Notes under the pieces: model-generated
The model's database searches: none
What the model saw: the letters and a program-made list of their open reading frames with translations, nothing else
What the model was told of the DNA's origin: nothing
Program-made: the position numbers and the translations under genes
Shown: positions 51,670 through 61,587 of the stretch, in pieces
Numbering within the stretch: position 1 is the stretch's first letter
How the letters are laid out: each line of letters opens with the position of its first letter
NCBI GenBank assembly: GCA_934045905.1
Contig: OW203767.1
Span: 19,595,073-19,659,072, forward strand
DNA from: Leuctra nigra
Lineage: Eukaryota; Arthropoda; Insecta; Plecoptera; Leuctridae
DNA length: 64,000 nt
Direction: 5' to 3'

Positions 51670-52770
51670 CTACACCTCCGACTCTGCCACAGTTTCAGAC
51701 CGATTCAACATCTCCTTCTTCTCCTTATCTTTCCTAGACGCTTTTACGGCCTGGTTCTGTAGCTTCTTACGTTGCTTCCTCGATTTCTTCTTCGCCAGTC
51801 TTTCACCGCACCATGGAATTCTGTCAGCAGCCGCTTGCTCCCACATGGCTCTAGTCTCTCCGTCGAGCACAATGAAGAACATCGACAACATGAACACATG
51901 AGTCGTCGCCGTCATCAGAAACATGTAGTCAAAGACGAACTTATCCTTGATCACGTTTTCCTCTGATAATAAGTGGAACATCCAGGTAAGTCCGAACAGA
52001 AAGAAGATGAAAAGACTCGTTCTAAGACGGTGTAGGTTTTGCTTACGAGTACTCAATCCGTGAATTTCAGCGCCATCTATCTTGCCCCAGCCAAAGCACT
52101 GGTAGATCCGAGCCACAATCAACACGAAAATAACAATATTAGCGATAAGGACCAGAATAGCTGGTATCTGTACTGATAACTGAAATGCCAAACCCTCTGG
52201 GTAGCAAAACCCACGGTTTCTCAAGTCAGTCCTGTACAACTTTGTGTCCAATGACACTAAAGTGATTATAGGAATGAAGGGCAAACCCCAGGCGAAAACC
52301 GCGACCTTAACAAGTACGTGTTCCGTATCTTTCGAACCAAGTACAGTGAGAAGGCGTTTCAGCTGTAATGCGGACATGACGAACAGCCAGGCGAACATAG
52401 CGAGGAAGGAATAGTGGCGAATAATACCAACAGCAAGACAAGCGCCACTCTGTAAATCATAGTGCTTGAAGTTGTTGAGAAAGCCGAAGACAAGATTGAG
52501 AACGAGAGCCAGAACCATGTGGAGCAGGATGCGATGTCCAAGGTCATTGCGCCACTTCTTGAAGACGAGAGCAGTGACGACGATGCTGAGGATGCTGGCG
52601 GAGGAGAGAATGATCTCCACAATCATGATGCCGTAGAGAACACGGTGGTCGTGCAAGAAGTTATCGAAATCAGGCCCAGGTTCATATATCATGTATTGGC
52701 CAAATATTATATTGTAAAGTTTATCATGCGCAATGGGACACCTGTAGACGGTCAACGAACCAACAGTTTC
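51670..52770 (-). CDS. GPCR exon 8: seven-transmembrane domain and tail
   Basis: 366 codons after acceptor TTTTCAG, phase 0. Within the exon: residues 9-20 YRCPIAHDKLYN (degraded GPS), TM1 about 47-70, TM2 81-98, TM3 119-144 with a preceding Cys (CLAVGI), TM4 153-173, second loop Cys in GFCYPEG, TM5 195-223, TM6 248-268 with FGLTWMFHLLS, TM7 278-302. The tail is strongly basic (KKKSRKQRKK) and ends in an acidic SETVAESEV. This is the family B (7tm_2) pattern. Stop codon at 51672-51670. Confidence 0.9.
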   Translation of the reverse strand, partial: ETVGSLTVYRCPIAHDKLYNIIFGQYMIYEPGPDFDNFLHDHRVLYGIMIVEIILSSASILSIVVTALVFKKWRNDLGHRILLHMVLALVLNLVFGFLNNFKHYDLQSGACLAVGIIRHYSFLAMFAWLFVMSALQLKRLLTVLGSKDTEHVLVKVAVFAWGLPFIPIITLVSLDTKLYRTDLRNRGFCYPEGLAFQLSVQIPAILVLIANIVIFVLIVARIYQCFGWGKIDGAEIHGLSTRKQNLHRLRTSLFIFFLFGLTWMFHLLSEENVIKDKFVFDYMFLMTATTHVFMLSMFFIVLDGETRAMWEQAAADRIPWCGERLAKKKSRKQRKKLQNQAVKASRKDKEKKEMLNRSETVAESEV

Positions 52771-55700
52771 CTGAAAATTAATCGTAAGAGCATAATTAAT
52801 AACTCTTACAAATCGTGACGTAAGCAAAGGCCATGCGCCGTACTGTATGCTCATTGACGTATCTTCAGAGGAAAATATCTGTGGAAAGTTGATCACGTCT
52901 CCAAACTAATGTGATAAGGTTTGGTTGTTGAAGGCACTTGGAAGGTACTTACTTGCAGTTGTTCACATAAGAAAGGGTCCCAGTAACGATCATTGGCAAC
53001 TGGGGGTCCAGTTAGAGCGGCCAGTGCTCTGGGCGACTTGGTCGTCGCTGTATGTGGAAGGAATCCAACCTCCACCCACGACATGGTTTCTGCAGCAGCC
53101 GGGCCACTCTGAGCAGTGCATAACGGCAGAACAATAGTTATTTCGGGATTCTCATTTCCAACCCTGGAACATTGTAGAATGTACTTTATTTCTGTTATTT
53201 ACATTATTTTATTATGTGTTGAACTGGAGTCCTGTCGGGAGAGGAAAGCGTGGGGAATATAAGGTGTCCCCGAAAGGAGGTGGTCTGCTGGAGGACCAAT
53301 TGTTATGCATGGGGTTCGGGACACAACAATTACTGTTGCCACGCAAAAATCGTCCGCTAACAGGTGTAATAATATATACCGGGTGGCCCAAAATAAACGT
53401 CCAAAGGGCGAGACACCGCTGTGAAGAAACTACTACAGACATTAGTCCGAAAATTTCACATTGTATAAAAAACATACCAATGTTTAAACTGTGAAAGTTT
53501 CAAAAACATTTCTTATGGAGGAAAAAAGTTACAGCTGTTCGAATTTGGTTGTCGAAAAATCGATTATACGGAGCTCAAAGAGCGTGTTTTCAGAAAAAGT
53601 CTAATGACAGGGACACATTTATTTTCAACGCTACTTATGATATCAGGCTAAAAATTTCAAATGTTATTCAAAACATATGACTTTCTATTGTATACAAATT
53701 TCAATACATTTGAATCAGTAGAACGAAAGTTATGGTATCTTGAAGTTGAGCTTAAAAATAGAAAATACGGGTGATCATTTCACTTCTAAAATTAACATGT
53801 GAATTGAAACTTGAGAAATTATCTCTAGTGTATTTTGCTTTTTAAGCACAAATTCTAGCTCACATAACTTTGGTTACATTGATTGAAATTAATTCAAATT
53901 TTTACCCGTCAATAGTATATTATTTTGAACAACATATGCAATTTTCAGCTTGATATCATTAGTACTTTCGAGTAAACAGCGTCCCGGCCATTGGACATTT
54001 TCTGGATGCGTGAATTTTGAGCTCCGTATAATCGATTTTTCGTCAACGAAATTCGAACAGCTGTAACTTTTTTTCTATCAAAGTTATGGTGTTAAAACTT
54101 TTACATATTAGACATTAATATGTTTTTTATAATTGGTGACATTTTCAGCCCGATCAGTGCAGTAGTTTCGTCACAGTGATGTCTCGTCTGTTGGACGTTT
54201 TTTTGGGGCCACCCGGTATTATATATTTTATATTTTCGTATTTTATATTATTACCATTTTTGTATCCACATTTTAAGTCTTGTCTTCCCCCTCCCCCACC
54301 CATAACGCTGAGTTAACTATAATCCAACTATACAGACTACGGTCGGGGACAGGCAAAGATGAACCCACTTTAGCATTACCAAATATAAACCGACCCATGC
54401 TAGAGCGGGGTTCATTTTTGCTTGCCTCTCCCCGACCGTAAAATGCTTGTTGGTTATATGTTAAAAGCATACATCTCTACTCTAGAATTTTTGTTGAACT
54501 AGTTGTCCTTAGGAAATATCGTCGTTGTAAAACTTTGGCATTCTTTAGTGTACGTTCCGGTGACAGTTACGGTTATCTCAGTCTCATTTGTGATGTAATT
54601 CTCATCAGTGGCCCTTCTAGGCGCCATGAACAGATTGCCAGTAGTTGCGTCTGTAGTTAATGTAAACCCAGTGATGGGATCACTGCCACTCAAGTTCGCC
54701 ATGAATACTCCAATCAGTGGACTTCCAGCAGCCGCGTATTCTCCGACGATCTGGAAAACCATCGAAAGCAAACAATTAACTAATTTTGGGTTCAAATCCC
54801 ACAGTAGGCAAAAATCTGTTCAATATAATATTCAGATGATTAGTAAAATACAAATATTTGAACCGAAACACTGGTTCCTGGTATAGTATCTTCTTCTTTC
54901 TTTTATTAATTCAGATGATTGTAGTGTTCTATAATAACCTACCTTTACATTTTGGTTATTCATTATCATAATGTCGAACTGATCACTTCTCAAAGCTTCT
55001 GGGATCATGGGAAGTGCTGTGACTGCACGATTCATCATCGATACAATATCTCCAAGATATGTACTGTTGATGTGTACATACTCTGCGCCGATAGCAACTC
55101 CTACTGCCTGTAGGAGGAACAAGTCGTAGATACTAGATCAGTGTTAAGACCAGACATTCTTGCGGCTGTGTCGCTGCACCAGGAGGCCAAGTCTTGAAAC
55201 TTACGCCTTCAGGACGCAAACGCTCTCGGACGTCAACAAGTCCCATTTACTGTAAGAAAGATGACCTTGAAATCCACATTTTAATTGTTTAGCTTAATTT
55301 TGAATAAGGTTTTATGACTGTATAATATCTCTAATAATAATTATAATGTTAATAAATTGTTTCCAATAGATTGCTGGATGACAATCAAATAAGTGGCTTG
55401 ACTTTATGTTTCAATGTCGATCATTCTTAGAGTAAATGGGACTTTATGACGTCCGAGAGCGTTTGCGTCCTGAAGGCGTAAGTTTCAAGACTTGGCCTCC
55501 AGGGTTGGATCTACACAAAAATACACATACAGAGAAAGAGCTGAAAGAGTTAAATGGAGATTTTGCTCAGCTCGTTTATATAATCAAATTTGTATACGTC
55601 TTAGGCCCGGTTGTTCAATGTCCCAATAATGTTAGCGGCAGGATTTATCGGTTGATACCTTGGCGACAGCTAATGAAACACAGCCTAATAAAATCTATTT

Positions 55701-58700
55701 CACTAAGACGGTCTTACACTAAGACCGTCTCAGTGTAAGACCGATATAAGACAATTTCATTAGCCCCGATGTAACATAAAAAGGTCTTAGCGCGGTTCGC
55801 CAGAGCATGCTAGAGATCTAGCCCGCTGGTAAGACCGTCGTAGCACCAGTCACGTGCGGCATTACTATTAATATTAAATTCGGGCTAGGCCGGGACTACC
55901 GTGGACCGTCTTATCTTGGTCTTACTGTGGTCTTAGCGTGAAAAACACGAAGCATTTTGTAAGTAATTAGCAGCCTCGTTTCGATCTGAGTGGACACAAA
56001 TTTTCTGAGCATTAATCTTTATTTACCACTACAGCGTCGTACGTCGTTTGAAAAAAGTCCAGTTGTTTCTCCTGATTTATCTTGTTGACGTCCTGGTGGT
56101 CAGAGTGGGAGTGGCAGGGGTCAAGACGCCACTTCGCAACATCTGACCATACAGATGTGTGTGTGTCCCAGTAGCATTCCCGTGTAGCTGTGAGGTCGCC
56201 GGTCACTACAGTAGCCACGACATCTGGAAGAAACAGAGTGGGAGTAACGGAGGCCCAGAAGGGCATTTTTTTTTTTAGAATTTAAGAAATGTGTAAGTTA
56301 TTCTGGGATGCTAAACTTAATTTTGGGGGGGGGACTGCCCCCCCAATTTTTGGTGGATAGGGGGTCAGTCTGGTCGAGTGGGGGGAGACTATCCCCCATC
56401 CCCCATTCCTACGCGCCTGTCTGACCACACTCCTCCCATTAGAATTTATTACAAGAATTTATTGCAATAATTACAAAAGTAGTTGAACCATAATCGGAAA
56501 CTACGTAGGTAGTAGGAAGAAGTGTTTATTGTTAAATTACTAACGGGGAAGGTTAGAAAAGGGACTCACAGAACCTACTTATAAATCCATTAACAGACTA
56601 ATGTTATAGGCTTTTTTATTGCAGCATAAATTTCCTTTTAGTACCTACACCTTATGCTAATTAATGCTTTATTATATGATGTGTTTTAATAAAAGAAAGA
56701 AGAAGATAATATACCAAGAACCAACTAGTAAAATACAAATATTTGAACAGAAACACTGGTATTGTCAAGATAAAATAAAACGAGTCCGCAATATTTCGTC
56801 GAGACGTTCAATCGACTTTGTCAAGCGCGACTGACAAATCAGATTCAATTCAATTGGCACTGGAAAACATTCATTTCGATACTTCATCTCTGACAGCTAT
56901 TTAAAATGTTAATAAGTTCATACGTTCTTAACTGATTGGAATGAAAATTTGTAAAATAAGAGACAATGTTGGTCTTACTGACCATGCAAAATATGAGTTT
57001 GATCACATTTATTGAAGACCATTTTCATTTTTCAACCTATCAGGAGATATTTTTTAAATTTTAACCAATGAATGGATTTCAAAAAAAAATTGGGGTCTGC
57101 AAACAGGAAAGGTTGTCTCTACATGTGTGCAAAATTTAATCTCAATCGAAGAAAAACTCTGACCTGTATACCCAAAATATGAGTTTAATCAGATTTATCG
57201 AAGACTATTTTCATTTTTCAGTCTATCAGGAAATGTTTATTTAAATTTTAACCAATAAATGGATTTCAACAAAAAATTTGGGTCTGCAAACAGAAAAGAT
57301 TGTCTCTACATGTGTGCAAAATTTCAGCTCGATCGAAGAAAAACTCTGACCTGTATAGCCTCAGCTAGCAGAAAAAAACAGAGGTCCGTGCGAAATGAGC
57401 CAAAAGGAGACGCTCGCTTCGCTCGCTCAACTATGATGTTTTTTCAAATGTCATGAAATAAATGATTCGCAGTTCCCAAGCAATGATATTCGTGCACAAT
57501 ACTCTACCTGTCCCGGTAACTGGCCAGATCTCAGGATTCGTCTCCCCAGTCACTGTGCAGTTGTTCTCTGGACAATGATCGATGACCTGGATGCCTATCA
57601 CATTTCCTCCACCCTCCAGCACCAGGACCTCGCCGTTGAAGTTCGTGAACGGCGACATGATGTTGTCGTCGTACATGTAGTTGCTGACGTCGACTTGGAG
57701 GTGGAGGACGTCGGGATGATTCGGCGCGTAGTATGACGTCTGGATGTCGGTCGTGTCGACATTCATCCGCTTGGCGAGGCGAGACTTCATCTAAATCAAG
57801 AGCAAGAAGGATTCACAGAAAGCTGAAGAATGAACCTTTGAAATTATTCAAAATATTTTCAATTTAAAAATGACTCACATATATACCCTGCCCTTCATTG
57901 CCATGTTATCAGTTATCACTATCATTAACATTATCGTCGCCTCAATTATTTGTTATCGCTCTTTACAATATCAACTTATGTTTAACTCGGGGCTACGTAA
58001 GAAAATAGGCAAATTTAAGCTTTTCAGAGCTATGCTAAGCTAAAGGCTAAAGCGATGTAGAGTAGTAGTAGTATCATTTATCGGTTCTATCCAATAAGAG
58101 CGACGCAAAAACAGCGAAAGTAAAATGAGCGAATCCAAAAGAGCGAAACCCATAAGAGCGACAGGCAATAAGAGCGACGATCAAAATAAGCGACGGTACA
58201 TATGAGCGAAACCCAAAATAGCGACGTCAATATGAGCGACATGGCAATATGAGCGACATGGCAATATGAGCGACATGTCAATATGAGCGACAGGCAATAT
58301 GAGCGACAGGCAATATGAGCGAAAGGGCAATATGAGCGAAAGGCAATATGAGCGACAGGCAATATGAGCGACAGGCAATATGAGCGACAGGGCAATATGA
58401 GCGACAGGCAATATGAGCGACAGGCAATATGAGCGACAGGCAATATGAGCGACAGGGCAATATGAGCGACAGGCAATATGAGCGACAGGCAATATGAGCG
58501 ACAGGCAATATGAGGAGCTTGGGAGTTGATGCCCGGCATAAGCTTCGTGATTACAGCGTGCGCATCCGCCGTCGATTTCTCTCTTCTAATAGCTCGATTC
58601 TCTTCAGTGGCTTCATTGCCCGCTTCGGTCTCTGTGACTCCGGCCTTCTTCCCTGGTTTCTCGTAAGTCTTGGGCAGCATGTTGAGAAGGTCCTCGGAGA

Positions 58701-61553
58701 AGTTCAGATGAGTAGTCAGGAGGTCCAGGAGGTGTTGTCAGCTCGAGGACTCGAAGACCTACCTGCAAAGATGTAGCTGGCAGTGCGGTCTTATATTCGT
58801 TTTCGGGTTGATCTTGTTTCCCATTAGTGGAGTGTTGGACGACCAATCGCAGAGCTGGAATTTGAGATGGATTTCGTCCTCACTTCGTCAGTTGGCGGCG
58901 AGCCTGGCTGCGAGTGAGTCGTGCGGTCGGGAGCGCTCCTGTCGGTGCTCGCGGCGGCCGAGCGGTGTTCCTCTGCCTTCCCGCGATGATCGCTCCGCTG
59001 CTCGGCGCCGGCTGCTGGGATGGTGACTGCATGCGGCTTCTCATGCACGACCCCGGCGGTGGACTCGGCGAGATGTTCTCCCCGGCCGTTGGTGCGTGCT
59101 TGACTGGCGGCTCGGTCGGCGTCACCAGAATCCTGGCCATGACAGGCTTTCACGCGTGTGGAATACTGTCGTGTCGCTTGTTGAGGTTGCCGGGACGCCT
59201 CTCGATTTCGACTGCCTCTCGGATGGTGCGGACGGCGTAGTTCTCGACGGAGGCGAGTGGCTTCATCGCCTCGAAATCGATTGAGTGTCCGGTTTCCTCA
59301 ACGAGCTGGGCGAGGGACGATGTGCTATCCATCCTCCTGACGGCTCTCTGATGGAAGTAACTCCTTCGAAACGGCGAGAACGGCCCTTATCAGGGCCACC
59401 AGCACATTCATCGGAACAAACCGTCACCACTGCCAATTCATTACACGATGGTTCCGAAAACGTCCACGACATCATCTACCGCCTCTACGGGGAGGACGCA
59501 CTTCACTGAAAGAGAAAGTTTGAGAAGCTTCGCATCAAGAAGGAGAAGACTCTTTGCGATCTGAGTTTTCTGATGCGATGCTGAGGACAGGAAGTAGTAC
59601 CGAACTTCCTGCGCCTTCATTTCCACACCAGGTCGCCGAACACCAGCCGGATACTGCAAAAAGCTGGCATGGCGCTCCTGCGAGACACCATAACCCGGAC
59701 ATACAACAGACTCGCCGAGCTGACCACCGAGCTCTACCACACGCACAGAAGCGCTCATGACCGCACGACTCACTCGCAGCCAGGCTCGCCACCAACTGAC
59801 GAAGTGAGGACGAAAACCATCGCCAATTCCAGCTCTGCGATTGGTCGTCCAACACTCCACCAATGGGAAACAAGATCAACCCGAAAACGAATATAAGACC
59901 GCACTGCCAGCTACATCCTTGCATCCAGGGCAAGACTCATCTTGCCTGCAGCGCGCGAGACAAGGTCGAGATGTTGGCCGAGTCGCTGGAGGACCAGTTC
60001 CAGCCGAACTTGCCAACCGCTCCAGTGCGGAGGTAGAGAACAAAGTAGTCAGCTGGCAAGCAGAGCAACCTGCAGAAGATCACGAGACCGACTTCGAGAA
60101 ATGCACAACTGCAGAGTTCGCCGCCCACGTCGTGAAGATGAGCAACGGGAAGGCTCTGGGGATTGACGGCATCACCAAAGTCGTCATCAAGAGGCTGCCC
60201 GGACACGCCGTCACCAAGATCGTCGAGATCAACAACGCCTGCCTGCGCCTTCAACACTTCCCGACCCCATGAAGGAAGCGAAGGTGGTTGCCTTTCCGAA
60301 GCCTGGCAAGCCACTGCGAGATCCCGCCAACTACCGGCCGATCAGCCTGCACTCGTGTCTCTCAAAGGTGCTTGAGAAAATCGCGCTCCGGCGGCTCCAA
60401 GAGCATGCCGAGAAGAACAAAGTAATCATTGACGAACAGTTCGGCATCCGCCGACAGCACTCGACGACGCACCAGCTGCTGCGAGTCGTGGACAAGATCT
60501 CCCACGGCTTCAACATCAACAAGATGACCGGCATCGTGTTCCTGGACGTCGCGAAGGCGTTTAACAGAGTCTGGCACGAGGGTCTCCTTGCCAAGCTCAT
60601 CGACCTCGAGTTTCCACCCCATCTGGTGAACTTCGTGGCCAGCTTCCTGCGAGGACGCGCCTTCCACGTATCAATCCGCGAGGAGAAGTCGACGACCCGG
60701 CCCATCCAGGTTGGCGTGCCGCAGGGTTCGATCATGGCGCCATTCCTGTTCGGCATTTTCACAAATGACGTGCCACGCGACCTGAAGGGGATCGACGAGG
60801 CATTCTACGATTGATTGAATCTTTTGTACAAAAAGTGGAGTCGCTCGCTCCGCTCGCGTGATACATTGCAATGAAGCTGTTTTGTCGAAAATGTCAAATT
60901 TTGAGTTGGCTGTAATTCGATACGGGATGAAAATTTGGCCAAACAAAAAAATACGTATATGCTTATTTAGAATATTTTTACAATGTTCGCAATAATTTTC
61001 CTCAAAAGAAAATGTTTCTTGGTCGGTTGCCTGACGCTCATATTGCCTGTCGCTCTTATTGCCTGTCGCTCATATTGCCCTGTCGCTCATATTGCCTGTC
61101 GCTCATATTGCCTGTCGCTCATATTGATTGTCGCTCATATTTCACTGTCGCTCATATTGCCTGTCGCTCTTATTGCCTGTCGCTCATATTGATTGTCGCT
61201 CATATTTGACTGTCGCTCATATTGCCTGTCGCTCATATTGCCTGTCGCTCATATTTCTTTCGCTCTTATTTCCTGTCGCTCTTTTGTACCAGTCGCCCAA
61301 ATGGACTGTCGCTATTATGGTGTCGCTCTTTTGGATTCGCTATTTTGACTGTCGCTCATATTGAGTCGCTCATATTGGTGGCTACCGTAGTAGTATCATT
61401 TATCAGATCAGATTTTGAACAATATCGTTTATTAAATAGCATGTAAATTAATGCTATGTACAGTATTGGAAATATGTTCCAAGGAAATATACCCCGCCAT
61501 ACATGAGCGTTAGATTTAGTGTTGAATCCAGGCATACCTGAGGGGGGGGGCAA

Positions 61554-61587
<34 letters not shown>

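Larger units (their letters stand above)
58083..61386. mobile_element. 3.3-kb composite insertion with inverted minisatellite ends
   Basis: Bounded by an 18-bp direct repeat. The ends are weak inverted repeats: left starts GGTTCTATCCAATAAGAGCG, right (inverted) GGTAGCCACCAATATGAGCG, agreeing at GGT...CCAATAWGAGCGAC. Then from the left: 16-bp array (58095-58515), a coding-like fragment on the minus strand, an inverted 175-bp unit, a Penelope-like C-terminal fragment (minus), a Penelope-like N-terminal fragment (plus), the 175-bp unit again (plus), a Jockey RT fragment (plus), a short R1 fragment, and the opposite-orientation array (61036-61378). GC content in the middle is far above the flanks. 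The long duplication suits target-primed retrotransposition, not cut-and-paste. It sits in intron 2 of the GPCR gene. Confidence 0.7.

Noticed and set aside
52771..52896. N-terminal extension of the 7TM frame (MINFPQIFSSED...)
   Set aside because: It crosses the splice acceptor TTTTCAG; phase-matched exon 7 upstream explains the real N-terminal continuation.
56310..56425. hAT-type element end (CAGGCGCGTAGG on the minus strand) with G/C runs
   Set aside because: No second terminus or target duplication found nearby; too little to define an element.
58300..58515. CRISPR-like regular array
   Set aside because: Units are contiguous with no unique spacers, and the genome is eukaryotic.
58087..58680. 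197-codon frame and overlapping frames rich in RSYCLSLILPVAHI
   Set aside because: Translation of the 16-bp minisatellite; only the first 60 or so codons are non-repetitive and these are listed as a coding-like fragment.
59441..59863. 140-codon minus-strand frame
   Set aside because: Antisense shadow of the plus-strand Penelope-like fragment and the 175-bp unit.
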